64,000 nt of DNA from the NCBI GenBank assembly GCA_963667375.1, contig OY763323.1, positions 620,001 to 684,000 on the forward strand. The letters are read 5' to 3'. The notes under the pieces were generated by a model. It ran no database searches, was not told where the DNA came from, and saw only the letters and a program-made list of their open reading frames with translations. Both the position numbers and the translations under genes were made by a program. Below, one piece after another: positions 18,643-28,599 of the stretch. Origin of the DNA: G963556115 sp963667375 (GTDB taxonomy: Bacteria; Planctomycetota; SZUA-567). Position 1 is the first letter of the stretch; each line of letters begins with the position of its first letter.

Positions 18643-18693
18643 AATATATAAATTGTTTTGTCATAACACTTGATCAGAAAATGAGAATCTGCA

Positions 18694-19473
18694 ATGCTTG
18701 GATTTGTTGAAAAAACCGGAGCTTTCATTGTAACCTTTTTCCAGAATATCGGTTGTATTATAATTCTGCTGGGCAAGGTTCTTAAATCACTGAAACGCTC
18801 ACGCCCTCCATTCAGAGAACTTATCAAACAGGGCTATTTCATTGGTGTAGAGAGCACCCCTGTCATCCTGACTACCGGTGCCTTTGTCGGCATGGTTCTG
18901 GCATATGAATCATACGGACAATTATCAAGGCTGGGAGTTACCAGCTGGATAGGACCGCTGGTCACCAACTCACTGGTGCTTCAGCTCGGTCCGGTACTCT
19001 CAGGAGTTATGCTGGCAGGTCGTGTCGGATCGGCAATGACCGCAGAACTTGGAACCATGGCGGTAACCGAACAGATAGATGCACTGCGAACCATGGGGGT
19101 AAATCCGATAAGCTATCTGGTTGCTCCCAGAGTACTGATGGCGACTATTCTTGCACCGGTATTGACCGCATTTGCCATTGTTATCGGTATCTTTGCCGGT
19201 TACAGCCTGTGTATTTACGGTTTCGGGGTCAATGCCCATGATATGTGGGTTCATACCAAGGAATTTCTCGCTCCTCTGGATTTTGCCCAGGGACTGAGTA
19301 AAGCCGGAGCCTTCGGCTGTGTAATGGCGCTAATCTGCTGCCATCAGGGGATTACCACCCGTGGCGGAGCGGAGGGAGTAGGTAAATCAACGACCTCCTC
19401 CAACGTCCAGACCTGTATCGCGATACTGATGCTGAACCTGTTGTTGACGATGATTTTCTCCTTATTTTATTAA
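18694..19473 (+). CDS. mlaE: MlaE-family ABC permease (phospholipid transport)
   Basis: The 259-residue integral membrane protein has the MlaE domain: GAFVGMVLAYESYGQLSRLG, then GRVGSAMTAELGTMAVTEQI, DALRTMGVNPISYLVAPR and the C-terminal GVGKSTTSSNVQT segment. Five or six hydrophobic helices follow an amphipathic N-terminus. It is the inner-membrane permease of an MCE system that moves phospholipids between inner and outer membranes. It is the first gene of an operon with an ATPase and two MCE-domain proteins; MlaB and MlaC homologues are not in the cluster. Confidence 0.94.
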   Translation: MLGFVEKTGAFIVTFFQNIGCIIILLGKVLKSLKRSRPPFRELIKQGYFIGVESTPVILTTGAFVGMVLAYESYGQLSRLGVTSWIGPLVTNSLVLQLGPVLSGVMLAGRVGSAMTAELGTMAVTEQIDALRTMGVNPISYLVAPRVLMATILAPVLTAFAIVIGIFAGYSLCIYGFGVNAHDMWVHTKEFLAPLDFAQGLSKAGAFGCVMALICCHQGITTRGGAEGVGKSTTSSNVQTCIAILMLNLLLTMIFSLFY

Positions 19474-19496
19474 TACAGATATTCAGAAAGCTGAAG

Positions 19497-20333
19497 ATGG
19501 ATAATAATTCCGAAAATTTCCTGGTTATCGATGATGTATATAAAGCCTTCGGTAAACTCCATGTCCTCAATGGTATTTCAATCAATATCAGACGTGGAGA
19601 GACGCTGAGTATCATCGGTCAGTCAGGTGTCGGTAAAAGTGTGACCCTGCGCCTGCTTATCGGTCTGCTCAGACCGGACTCCGGTAAGTGTTACTTTGAG
19701 GGGCGTGACATCGGCAAGATGAATGAGCTGGAAATTAATGAGATGCGAAAAAAGTTCTCCATGCTCTTCCAGAGCGGTGCACTCTTTGACAGCATGACTA
19801 TCGGACAGAACATCGCCTTCCCGGCAAAACTGCGCGGAATTACATCACCGGAAGAACTGACAACTATAATTGAGGAAAAACTTTATCAGGTAGGTCTGGG
19901 TAAGAGCAGATTCCCTGATATGCCGTATAAAATGCCCTCCATGGTTTCAGGAGGTCAGCGCAAACGTATTGCACTGGCACGTGCGCTGGCGGAAGAACCG
20001 GATGTGATAATGTATGACGAGCCGACTACCGGTCTCGACCCGATAATGAGTGACGCGGTATCAGATCTGATAATCTCTACCCGCAACGAACTGAGCAAAA
20101 ACAAAGAATACAGCTTGACCAGCATCATCGTCACCCATGATATGAATGTGGCATTCAAGACCTCAGACAGAATTATCATGCTCAATGGCGGTAAAATAGT
20201 CGGAGAAGGTACTCCTGAATATTTCATGGAGATTGAAAAACGTGAAACCGTCGTGAATATGACTGAGAACGAACTTATGATACGGCAGTTTGTCCGCGGT
20301 GAAGCCGAAGGTCCGATACAGGCAGTAAAATAG
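19497..20333 (+). CDS. mlaF: MlaF-family ABC ATPase
   Basis: The 278-residue ATPase shows Walker A GQSGVGKSVTLR, Q-loop FSMLFQSGALFDSMT, ABC signature VSGGQRKRIALARAL, Walker B VIMYDEPTTGLDP and the H-loop IVTHD. It powers the MlaE permease on the cytoplasmic face. It starts 23 bp after mlaE. A 116-bp gap with two small hairpins separates it from the first mlaD. Confidence 0.94.
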   Translation: MDNNSENFLVIDDVYKAFGKLHVLNGISINIRRGETLSIIGQSGVGKSVTLRLLIGLLRPDSGKCYFEGRDIGKMNELEINEMRKKFSMLFQSGALFDSMTIGQNIAFPAKLRGITSPEELTTIIEEKLYQVGLGKSRFPDMPYKMPSMVSGGQRKRIALARALAEEPDVIMYDEPTTGLDPIMSDAVSDLIISTRNELSKNKEYSLTSIIVTHDMNVAFKTSDRIIMLNGGKIVGEGTPEYFMEIEKRETVVNMTENELMIRQFVRGEAEGPIQAVK

Positions 20334-20347
20334 CAGCCATATAACAC

Positions 20348-20394
20348 ACGGCAACAGTTGCAGATGCCGTTATTTGAATTTCTAGCGGCAGGAA
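20348..20394 (+). other. Two small hairpins in the mlaF-mlaD gap
   Basis: ACGGCA/TGCCGT (20348-20353 with 20365-20370) and, just after it, GAATT/AATTC arms around TCTAGCGGCAGG can fold. They could be RNA-processing or stability elements that adjust expression within the operon; no T-tract supports termination. Confidence 0.3.
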
Positions 20395-20449
20395 TTCTAT
20401 TACAGATTAATAAAAGCGATATCATATAAATTCTGACAGGAGCAGAAAA

Positions 20450-21655
20450 GTGGAGAAAGAATCAAAAAAACTGGAACTTATCTTGGGAACCTTTATCTTT
20501 CTGGGCATTATTGCCACCATGGTAATGATCGTATTCATGACCGGAGGAGCTTCTTTTCTCGATAACACCTATAAGATTGTTGTACATATAGACAACATTG
20601 GTGACCTCAAGAAAGGCGCACCGGTAAAGCTTGGAGGGGTGAACATCGGAAAGGTGGAACGGATTTCCATCGCTGAAAACAGTATCGAAGTAGTAGCAGG
20701 TATCTTCACCAAATACGATCTGCGTTCGGATACCGAAGCTTCTATCGCTACTGCCGGCCTTGTAGGTGATTCTTTCCTGGAACTTACCCGCGGCAAATCC
20801 AAAACCTTCGTTAAAAAATCCACCAGTATAGCCGATGCGCAGGAGGTGAAAGGTCTCACCCAGGCCGGAATGGCTGAACTTCTGGGGCAGGTCCAGAATA
20901 TTGGTACCGAAGTCGAAAGCTTGGTACGGAATATCAATAAAATAATCGGCAACGAAGAGTTCCAGAGCAATATCGAACAGACAATGGGCAATATAAACAA
21001 GGCAACCCATGAAGCGGAAGAACTTCTCGGTTCACTTCGGGGCGAACTCGATAATGTTGGCACTGCAGTTAAAAATGTGGTTAAAATAACCGATTCCGCC
21101 GGCAATACCATGAAGACCATCGACAGTTTTGTCAACCAGACTATCGGTGAACCTGAAAAAGTCAAACAAATCAATCAGACCATAACCAATCTGAGTGAGA
21201 TAACAACCTCACTCGCTGATAACCGCGAGAAAATTGCCGAAACTATCAACAATATCAGCAACACCACCGGAAACCTGGCCAATATAACCGGCAGTATCGA
21301 CCCGCATAGCGGTATTCTGCGGATTCTCAGTGACGAACAGGCCGGAAATGAACTGATGAATACAATCTATCAGGTACAGCGGGCGGCAAGATCACTGGCG
21401 ACAATCGGTCTTACCGATCTGCTCGCTGATAAACTGGCTGCTGATAAAATCTTTGAAATATGGCAGAAGGAACACCGCTTTAACGATGCCACAGAAATGG
21501 CAGCAAAATGGAAGGAATGGATGGCGTATCAGAAGCGGCTAAACAACAGTATAATGACTAACACCAGCCGTAACAGCGTTACCTCCAGAAGACAGATAAC
21601 CATTAACAGCGGCAGTACCGCCGGTGTAGTACTTCCGGCTTATGGAAGCAACTAA
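20450..21655 (+). CDS. mlaD: MlaD/MCE-domain protein, first copy
   Basis: The 401-residue protein starts at GTG (20450) with CAGGAG seven bases upstream. An N-terminal membrane anchor (~9-32) is followed by one MCE domain (~38-120; GDLKKGAPVKLGGVNIGKVE, then TAGLVGDSFLELT). Residues 130-290 form a long helical region rich in N/T and I/L heptads, as in MCE proteins that make a periplasmic needle or ring. The last ~60 residues are basic and then low-complexity. It is the substrate-binding subunit of the transporter. Its 3' end overlaps the next mlaD by 14 bp. Confidence 0.92.
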   Translation: MEKESKKLELILGTFIFLGIIATMVMIVFMTGGASFLDNTYKIVVHIDNIGDLKKGAPVKLGGVNIGKVERISIAENSIEVVAGIFTKYDLRSDTEASIATAGLVGDSFLELTRGKSKTFVKKSTSIADAQEVKGLTQAGMAELLGQVQNIGTEVESLVRNINKIIGNEEFQSNIEQTMGNINKATHEAEELLGSLRGELDNVGTAVKNVVKITDSAGNTMKTIDSFVNQTIGEPEKVKQINQTITNLSEITTSLADNREKIAETINNISNTTGNLANITGSIDPHSGILRILSDEQAGNELMNTIYQVQRAARSLATIGLTDLLADKLAADKIFEIWQKEHRFNDATEMAAKWKEWMAYQKRLNNSIMTNTSRNSVTSRRQITINSGSTAGVVLPAYGSN

Positions 21656-22811
21656 AACCATGCAGCAGAAAAAGACACCGTCATATTCCACGCTCAATCT
21701 TATCCTGGGAAGCATTACTATTATCTTCCTGGCCTTTTTTGCGGCAGCACTGGTTATAAGTGCGCATAAGGATATTCTGGATACCCGCGAGGAATATTAT
21801 ATTGTCAGTTTTTATCACAATATTGGTCTCCTGGAAGCAGGAGCACCCATAAAATATGGTGGTGTAAATATTGGAAAAGTCACCGAAATCGAGCTTCAGC
21901 CCGATATGCGGATTCGAATTGAATGTCGTCTGACCATGTCCCGTAAAATTCCCACAGACAGCAAACTGGCGGTAGCCGCTACCACTGTCAGCGGTGATAC
22001 GTATCTGAATCTGATAATCGGCACAGCCCCGACAGTACTGGCGCATTCAGACAGACCGGAAAACGCCCCGGTACTCAAAGGATTGAATTTTATTGATATT
22101 GAAAGTCTGGGCAGCATCTTCACCGATATGCAAGGCATATTCTCAGTATTTACCGGCAGTCTGAAAAGGATCTTTGGTAAAGATTCCTATACCCTCACGC
22201 AATACCGCGAAGCCATGGCGACCATAAACATCCTACAAAAGAATTTCACTTTATTTAATACTGAAAAAGAGCGTTTTCTACAGGAAGTAGCGAGACTCAC
22301 CACCGGTATCAGCAATACCAAAACAGCTCTCGACACTACGCTCAATACAATACTCAAGAACTATCCTATGGACCGAATCAAGCGCAACTTCCAGAGCATC
22401 TCCGGCAATCTTTCAGCGTTACAGGCAACCATGAAACAGCTCGGCGGCGGTAATGATTTCAAAACCATTCAGAATAATATCACTGCAGTCAACAGCTGGG
22501 TCGATACCCTGAAAATTGAAGACAGAAGTATTCTGGGGATTATGCTCAGTAAAGATTGCGGAGGAATTAGTAAGACCATTGCCATGGTGGGGAAATCAGT
22601 AAAAACAGCTCAGGACTTTTCATTATTTAAAAAACTCGGTTTTTACTTTGACGGCAAAAAATTACTGAAAAATTTTGAAGAACGCACTCACGCTGAATAT
22701 CTGCCGGCATCAGTCTATATGTACAGATGGTCGGTATTTTCACATCAGCGCTATCTGCATAATTGTGATCTGCCCTGCGGCGCAAAGAGTTGCCCCAAAG
22801 AGCTCAGATAA
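21642..22811 (+). CDS. MlaD/MCE-domain protein, second copy
   Basis: The 389-residue paralogue has the same order: membrane anchor (~18-40), MCE domain (GLLEAGAPIKYGGVNIGKVT, then ATTVSGDTYLNLI) and a helical tail from ~170 to ~300. The tails of the two copies are not similar and this one ends with Cys residues (CDLPCGAKSC). The ATG at 21642 overlaps mlaD by 14 bp; an ATG at 21660 just after the mlaD stop is an alternative. Translation is probably coupled. The pair may form a hetero-oligomer or serve different substrates. Confidence 0.9.
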   Translation: MEATKTMQQKKTPSYSTLNLILGSITIIFLAFFAAALVISAHKDILDTREEYYIVSFYHNIGLLEAGAPIKYGGVNIGKVTEIELQPDMRIRIECRLTMSRKIPTDSKLAVAATTVSGDTYLNLIIGTAPTVLAHSDRPENAPVLKGLNFIDIESLGSIFTDMQGIFSVFTGSLKRIFGKDSYTLTQYREAMATINILQKNFTLFNTEKERFLQEVARLTTGISNTKTALDTTLNTILKNYPMDRIKRNFQSISGNLSALQATMKQLGGGNDFKTIQNNITAVNSWVDTLKIEDRSILGIMLSKDCGGISKTIAMVGKSVKTAQDFSLFKKLGFYFDGKKLLKNFEERTHAEYLPASVYMYRWSVFSHQRYLHNCDLPCGAKSCPKELR

Positions 22812-22867
22812 ATATAATACTATTGATATCATAATACTCAGTTATACTATAAAACTATAAAAAAGCT

Positions 22868-23878
22868 ATGAAGATAATAAAACTACTATTAATAATCTGT
22901 ATGCTGACCACTCTTGCAGGATGTGTTTCAGAGAGTACCAATATCCCCAAGCAGGAAACGTCCAGCGCTGTTATTCCAATGAAGGAATTCTGCAGCACCC
23001 ATAATCTTGAAGTTGAGAATTACGCCGGAGGCTATCTCTTTACCAGACAGGGAGTCAGACTTCAGCTCTTCCCCGGGTTGAATTATCTGCGTTATAACGG
23101 CAAAACCATCAGAATTACGGATACTCCGTTTGTCTCCAGCGGCGAACTCTTTCTGCCACTTAGTCTGATCAAGAGTCTACCCGATTCATTCAGCCCGAGA
23201 GAACAGGCCGTAAGCAGCATATTTGTACTACTGGATCCGGGACACGGCGGAGAGGATACAGGCGCCATCTCAGGTAAAGCCTATGAAAAAGATATTGTTC
23301 TTGATATTGCCCGCAGAGTTCAGCAGAGGCTCAGCCGTGCCGGCATAGCCTCACAGCTCACTCGTGATGCGGATTATTTTATCACCCTTGATGAGCGGAG
23401 TAAGATAGCCAATAGACACCCGGGAGCCATCTTTGTATCCATTCATGCCAATGCTGAGACCACCGGAAATGTCGAGGGGATAGAGACATTTTATCTGACC
23501 TCAAAAATCTCTGATAGACAACGGGCGGAATGGGCCTCAGATGCATATGATTTCAATACAGCAAACGGTTCGCTTGATCCTAAACTCGAACTTATAGCCG
23601 CAGAAAGAATGAGCCACGGAGCCCGAGATGACAGCAAAGCACTGGCACAATTTGTGCAGAAAACGCTCATAAATAACCTTGGTGAAGCGAGCCGGGGTGT
23701 GAAACAGGAAAACTTTTCAGTACTTCGGGAAAGCTTTTTCGGTCCGGCTATTCTGATAGAGACCGGCTTTGTAACCCATGCCCAATCACGCCAGAAACTA
23801 CTGAATTATGCTTATCGCCAGAGAATGGCCGATAGTATAGCCAATGGCATATTACAATTTATTCAAAGCAAAAACTGA
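22868..23878 (+). CDS. N-acetylmuramoyl-L-alanine amidase, lipoprotein
   Basis: The 336-residue protein has a clean lipobox, LTTLAGC, with Cys19. The N-terminal ~115 residues resemble a copper-amine-oxidase-like or AMIN-type beta domain. The C-terminal Amidase_3 domain has VLLDPGHGGEDTGA (zinc His), YEKDIVLDIARR (Glu), FVSIHANAE (His) and the catalytic ILIETGFVTHAQSR. It cleaves the bond between muramic acid and the stem peptide. It lies 56 bp after the second mlaD with no terminator between, so it may be cotranscribed with the lipid-transport genes. Confidence 0.92.
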   Translation: MKIIKLLLIICMLTTLAGCVSESTNIPKQETSSAVIPMKEFCSTHNLEVENYAGGYLFTRQGVRLQLFPGLNYLRYNGKTIRITDTPFVSSGELFLPLSLIKSLPDSFSPREQAVSSIFVLLDPGHGGEDTGAISGKAYEKDIVLDIARRVQQRLSRAGIASQLTRDADYFITLDERSKIANRHPGAIFVSIHANAETTGNVEGIETFYLTSKISDRQRAEWASDAYDFNTANGSLDPKLELIAAERMSHGARDDSKALAQFVQKTLINNLGEASRGVKQENFSVLRESFFGPAILIETGFVTHAQSRQKLLNYAYRQRMADSIANGILQFIQSKN

Positions 23879-23904
23879 AGATAAAAACTTTTTCCGAAAA
23901 AAAA

Positions 23905-24186
23905 TCAATCGGTAATTAATTCTTCGATATTGAGCATTTCAAACAATCTGCGATTTCGTTCACCGGCATTGATTACCGAAAACTTTTTCCCTTGCTCCTT
24001 ACGGAGCTTATAACCCATTATAATCGCACTCACGGCGATAGAACAAAGCTGATCCACCCCGTTAAGATCAAGAATCAGTTCCTCAGCGGAACTTTCAACA
24101 AAATCGGTGAGATCATCCCGGAATTTTTCCGCTTCATAATCCATAACCTCAGGATAATTCTCTTTAATTTTAATAACCTTTACCAT
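23905..24186 (-). CDS. STAS-domain protein (anti-sigma factor antagonist-like)
   Basis: This 93-residue single-domain STAS protein has the core strand-loop ELILDLNGVDQLCSIAVSAI, where the Ser after LC is at the position phosphorylated in SpoIIAA-type proteins, and a C-terminal FEMLNIEELI helix. Such proteins work in partner-switching with an HPK-type kinase and a SpoIIE-type phosphatase; neither is adjacent. It lies 79 bp downstream of the diguanylate cyclase on the same strand. Confidence 0.8.
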   Translation of the reverse strand: MVKVIKIKENYPEVMDYEAEKFRDDLTDFVESSAEELILDLNGVDQLCSIAVSAIIMGYKLRKEQGKKFSVINAGERNRRLFEMLNIEELITD

Positions 24187-24265
24187 CCCATAATACTCCG
24201 CACTATTTTAATCTTATACTCTTTTACAGAATATTATAAGTACTTTTCAGATAATTGGCAAGAGT

Positions 24266-25843
24266 TTATGCAGCAATAGAATCTCCCATATTATAATCTG
24301 AAATTACTACCCGGTTACGACCGCTGTTTTTTGCCACATACAGTGCTTTATCAGCGGCCTCTATAAGTTCATTGGTCGCCAGCATGCCACTGATAAGTTC
24401 AGCCACCCCGAAGCTAGCAGTAACTCTGAAAATTTCACCTTCGGTATTGGAAAACGGCTCTTCTTCAATATTCTGACGAATACGCTCCGCAAGAATCTGA
24501 GCGCCTTCGATATCCGTCTGCGGCATCAGCACCGCCAGTTCCTCCCCGCCGTAGCGGGCAACCACATCACTATCACGGGCGGTATCGGCAACAATATGCG
24601 CTACCCTTTTTAAAACCTCATCACCTACAAGATGCCCCCAGGTATCATTGACCTTTTTAAAGAAATCAATATCAATCAGCATAAACGCCAGTTTCTCAAC
24701 ACCGACCATATACTCAGCACAATGATGCTGCAGCATCTCCAGCAGATAACGTTTGTTATATAACTGAGTCAGACCGTCTTTTACCGCCAGCTCATAAAGA
24801 CGCTGATTATACATGGCTTTACTGATGTGACTCGAAGCATCGCGGAGGATGGTTTTCTGCCGTTTTATAGACTGATTAGAATTCTCCCGAAATGCCAGTT
24901 TCACTACACCCAGAATACTCTCTTCCACCTCAAGGCGGAGCATCAGCACACCAAAAGCGTTTGCCACTTCGGTAAGAACCGGATGCTCATACCTCATGGC
25001 CTTATGAACACCATCATAACTGATACGCACAGACGACAATGCATTACTGACAATTCCCTCGGTCAAATCCTGAAAAGTCTGACTGATCTCACTACACTCA
25101 AAAAGCGTAATCCGAACCCGTCCTACAGCATGGGAATTATACAGTAATCCGCCTTCTATAGTGATATTTCCGTCAATATACTCCAGAACCAGATTTCTGG
25201 CGCCGAACATCCTGCTGTCATAGGCAATATTTACAGGATTACCAGCGAAATACTTATCCAGCTCACGCCTGGCAAAACTCAGGCACAATTCCGAAAAATC
25301 CGAAAACTGATAATATGTATGCGGCAGTACCTTATCATCATAACAGGAGAAGATAGTCAATTCACTTGCATCCCGGTCTTTACGCAATAGTCGCGCGATA
25401 CTGCCCATAAAGCAACCGAAGGTTTTACTGCTGGCAGCAGCCTGCGCAATATCCGAGTGTGTGACCAGATCCGCCACTTTCTGTTCAAGTACCTTCTTTT
25501 CCCGCCGCATCAGCTTATTTTCCGAAAAAAGCTGCTGTGAGCGGTTATTCAGATACTCGTACTTCAGAAGCAGACCAATCATCAATAATGCCGAACCGGC
25601 AGCGATAAAGCCGACACATCCTGCCGCTCCGGCAGGAATTGGCTTATACAACGCCTCAACCGCAAGCAGGAGCAGAAGCAGACTGGCAGTAGAGGCAAGA
25701 CCGAGAAAAATTACAGCAGCATACCCCTTCTGAAATCCACTCCCGGCGGATATTGAATGCAATCTCCGCTTACAGAAGTATCCCTTCATAATACCCCACA
25801 TTCCAATAATTCCAGAGGATACAGCGGTAATATATTGAAACAT
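24266..25843 (-). CDS. Membrane diguanylate cyclase (GGDEF)
   Basis: The 525-residue protein has two hydrophobic segments in the first ~100 residues, a short coiled coil, a GAF-like region (~150-340) and a GGDEF domain at the C-terminus. The active site RYGGEEL has GGEEL at 432-436. An inhibitory-site RxxD (RDSD, 423-426) lies exactly five residues before it, so product feedback is expected. The DGLTQLYNKRYL metal and substrate segment is intact. It should make c-di-GMP from two GTP. GGGAG lies five bases before the ATG. A PhoR operon terminator lies just upstream. Confidence 0.93.
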   Translation of the reverse strand: MFQYITAVSSGIIGMWGIMKGYFCKRRLHSISAGSGFQKGYAAVIFLGLASTASLLLLLLAVEALYKPIPAGAAGCVGFIAAGSALLMIGLLLKYEYLNNRSQQLFSENKLMRREKKVLEQKVADLVTHSDIAQAAASSKTFGCFMGSIARLLRKDRDASELTIFSCYDDKVLPHTYYQFSDFSELCLSFARRELDKYFAGNPVNIAYDSRMFGARNLVLEYIDGNITIEGGLLYNSHAVGRVRITLFECSEISQTFQDLTEGIVSNALSSVRISYDGVHKAMRYEHPVLTEVANAFGVLMLRLEVEESILGVVKLAFRENSNQSIKRQKTILRDASSHISKAMYNQRLYELAVKDGLTQLYNKRYLLEMLQHHCAEYMVGVEKLAFMLIDIDFFKKVNDTWGHLVGDEVLKRVAHIVADTARDSDVVARYGGEELAVLMPQTDIEGAQILAERIRQNIEEEPFSNTEGEIFRVTASFGVAELISGMLATNELIEAADKALYVAKNSGRNRVVISDYNMGDSIAA

Positions 25844-25862
25844 AATTACTCCCAGTCACTGT

Positions 25863-25900
25863 GTAAAAAAATAAGAAAGCCTAATACAGGCTTTCTTATT
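25863..25900 (-). terminator. Intrinsic terminator of the phoB-phoR-like operon
   Basis: On the minus strand a perfect 13-bp stem (25888-25900 with 25870-25882) is followed by six T. It lies 33 bp after the histidine kinase stop. Confidence 0.92.
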
Positions 25901-25932
25901 ATATCGACCGGCTAAGGGCAAATTTACAGTCA

Positions 25933-27690
25933 TTATTTGAGATTTAGCGGGATATATAATGTAAAAGTTGAGCCTACACCAACTTCACTTTGCAGCTCCA
26001 CCCGCCCGTCATGCAACAGGGCAATATGTTTGACAATAGAAAGACCCAGACCGGTACCGCCTTCAGCTCTGCTTCGGGCTTTATCGGTACGGTAAAAACG
26101 TTCGAAAATTCGCTCCTGAAACTCTTTGGCTATACCGATACCCTCGTCACGCACAGTAATTACCGCATAAATATTATCAAAACTTACCTCGAGCCATACC
26201 TGACTGCCGCTCTCACTGTATCTGGCAGCATTGGTCAATAGATTTATAATCGCCTGCTCCAGCAGATGCGGGTGACAGACAATTTCCTGATCACCTTTAT
26301 ATGAATAGTTCACAGTGACCTTCTTCTCGGCAAAATAGTCACTGGTAAGTCCCACCGCACTCATCAAAACCATCCCGAGAGGCAGACGCTCTTTGACCAT
26401 CTCCTTACCGCTGTCAAGTCGTGAGAGTATCAACAGATCATCTATAATCTGTGCCATTCTCTTTGACTGCTCGGAGATTATAGTCAGAAAACGCCGGGCA
26501 CTTTTTTTATCATCAATCGCACCGTCAAGAAGCGTTTCGACAAAACCCACCACCGAAGTTATCGGAGTACGCAGTTCATGAGAAACATTCGCCACAAAAT
26601 CCTGCCTGGTCCGCTCTAGCCGCAGCAGCTGCGTCAGATCATGAAATACCAGCAGCAGTCCGGCGTGATCCTTGAGAAATACCACCCGCATCAGTACGTT
26701 TCTGCCGGTAGGCATCAGCTCGAGCATCCGCTCCTGCTCATCTTCCTTGCCCTCCAGACAATTGTCAACCACTCTGCAGACATCCGGCACCCGGATACTG
26801 GCATGCAGCAGAGTTCCGGAATTGATATGACCGTTGATTGCAAAGATTCTCTCCGCGGCTCTATTGGCATACATCACGTAAGCCTCATTATTCAGAGCAA
26901 TAACCCCTTCGCTCATACTCTCAAGCACCAGATTCTTCTCAAGCCTCTCCTTATCCAGTGCCTCTATCCGTTCACTTATCTCTTTGGCGATATAATTCAA
27001 TGTATGAATAGTCTTGCTGACCTCGGTAATAGCGGAATCTTCAATCTTAACCCCGAATTCATTGCGCCCCAGTCTCTCCGCACCTTCCTTCATCCGCTCC
27101 AGCGATCTGGCGACATTACGGGAGAGAAAATATGCAGCCAGCACCCCACAGAGCATAGAGATAAAACCAATCACCAGCATCTGCAGAATAAACTCATTCT
27201 TACGCTCTTTTATTTTTGCCAATGGATAACTGGTTCGTATTACCCCGACGAGTTCATTGTCGATTTCCAGAGGTATAGCAACATACAGCATATACAGTTT
27301 TAGTGAATTACTGAAACGCAGGCTTGAGGCAGGCGTACCATAGAGTGCGGATTTGACCTCCGGTCTGCTGCCATGATTCTCCATGGTACTTTCATCTTTT
27401 TTACTGTCAAAGAGCACCACACCCTCAATAGAGATAACGGTAATACGTATATTCTCATTATCCGCTATCCGCTGAAAGAGTGGTATTATCTCCTCCGGCT
27501 CCTTATTCTTCTGCAACAGCGAATAATTGACGGCAAGCAGCTTACCGAAACGCATAAGCTCTGTTTTCTTGTCATTAATATAACCGGTCTCAAATTTTTC
27601 AACAATAAAACCGGATCCGACAGTTTCCATGAGCACAAGAACAATAATAAACGGGATCAGCATCACCCACAAAAACTTTTTCGTTCTCAT
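25933..27690 (-). CDS. PhoR-like sensor histidine kinase
   Basis: The 585-residue kinase has a first membrane helix (~8-25), an extracytoplasmic domain, a second helix (~172-190), a HAMP linker, a PAS domain (~255-345) and the HisKA/HATPase core. The H-box is VSHELRTPITSVVGF, the N-box LLTNAARYSESGS, and the G-boxes VRDEGIGIA and GGTGLGLSIV. The layout is that of PhoR/WalK-type kinases. Its ATG overlaps the response regulator stop by four bases, with GGGAGGA upstream. The signal is unknown; phosphate is only a guess from family likeness. Confidence 0.92.
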   Translation of the reverse strand: MRTKKFLWVMLIPFIIVLVLMETVGSGFIVEKFETGYINDKKTELMRFGKLLAVNYSLLQKNKEPEEIIPLFQRIADNENIRITVISIEGVVLFDSKKDESTMENHGSRPEVKSALYGTPASSLRFSNSLKLYMLYVAIPLEIDNELVGVIRTSYPLAKIKERKNEFILQMLVIGFISMLCGVLAAYFLSRNVARSLERMKEGAERLGRNEFGVKIEDSAITEVSKTIHTLNYIAKEISERIEALDKERLEKNLVLESMSEGVIALNNEAYVMYANRAAERIFAINGHINSGTLLHASIRVPDVCRVVDNCLEGKEDEQERMLELMPTGRNVLMRVVFLKDHAGLLLVFHDLTQLLRLERTRQDFVANVSHELRTPITSVVGFVETLLDGAIDDKKSARRFLTIISEQSKRMAQIIDDLLILSRLDSGKEMVKERLPLGMVLMSAVGLTSDYFAEKKVTVNYSYKGDQEIVCHPHLLEQAIINLLTNAARYSESGSQVWLEVSFDNIYAVITVRDEGIGIAKEFQERIFERFYRTDKARSRAEGGTGLGLSIVKHIALLHDGRVELQSEVGVGSTFTLYIPLNLK

Positions 27691-28376
27691 GAGTCCTCCC
27701 GGAAACGGTACCCCACTCCTCTGACAGTTTCAATAAGCTCTCCCGAATTACCCAGCTTTTTACGCAGTCCGACTATCTGCACATCAACCGCTCTATCGGT
27801 GACTACAGCATCCTCACCACGTACTGCATCAATGATCTGATTCCTGGTAAAGACCCACCCCGGACGCTCAGAGAGATAACGTATCAGTTTATATTCAGTA
27901 TCTGTAAGATCAATCTTCATATCATTTATCAGCACCTGATGCTTCTGAGGATGTATCGAAAGTTCACCACGGACAATAACCTTCCCGTTATCAATATCCT
28001 CTGCCAGATCTCCCCGGCGCAGAACAGCTTTTATTCTGGCTATCAAGACCTTGGGACTGAACGGCTTAACAACATAATCATCCGCCCCCATCTCCAGACC
28101 GACAATTATATCTGTCTCCTCGCCCTTTGCCGTCAGCATAATGATCGGTATCTCGGGATTTTTAGCTTTAATTTTACGGCAAACCTCCAGACCATCCATT
28201 CCAGGCAGCATCAGATCCAGCAGCACAATATCGGGATTATGCTTGAGCGCAAACTCCAGCCCTTCTTCACCGTTTCCAACCGCTGCTACAGCCCAGCCTG
28301 CCTTACGCAGATTATACGCCACCAACTCCTGGATGTTCTCGTCATCCTCCACTATTAGGACATTATACTTTGCCAT
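27687..28376 (-). CDS. PhoB/OmpR-family response regulator
   Basis: The 229-residue protein has an N-terminal receiver domain with acidic EDDE pocket, phospho-acceptor D54 (IVLLDLMLPG), the Thr of MLTAKG and Lys of KPFSP. The C-terminal winged-helix domain ends LGNSGELIETVRGVGYRFRE. It is the partner of the overlapping kinase and likely activates or represses transcription on phosphorylation. A TATAAT at 28481-28486 on the minus strand may be its -10. No clear Pho box was identified. Confidence 0.94.
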   Translation of the reverse strand: MAKYNVLIVEDDENIQELVAYNLRKAGWAVAAVGNGEEGLEFALKHNPDIVLLDLMLPGMDGLEVCRKIKAKNPEIPIIMLTAKGEETDIIVGLEMGADDYVVKPFSPKVLIARIKAVLRRGDLAEDIDNGKVIVRGELSIHPQKHQVLINDMKIDLTDTEYKLIRYLSERPGWVFTRNQIIDAVRGEDAVVTDRAVDVQIVGLRKKLGNSGELIETVRGVGYRFREDS

Positions 28377-28599
28377 ATTCTACAACTCTCTTATCATCTG
28401 TAATCAGCCAATAAAAATCTCGCTTCTTCTTCACCCATATAATAATAAAGATCTCAATATTCATAACATATTCAAGCTAAATTATACCCCACAATTTCTG
28501 ATATTTATTATTTTATTTTAACAGAGTAATAATAAATTTACAAGTTAGCCGATTATTAGCAATAAAATAGTACTACATTAGCAGTTAAAAAACATAATC

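Noticed and set aside
25870..25900. Inverted repeat as a mobile-element end
   Set aside because: It is a perfect stem followed by a T-run on the minus strand just after an operon, so an intrinsic terminator explains it.
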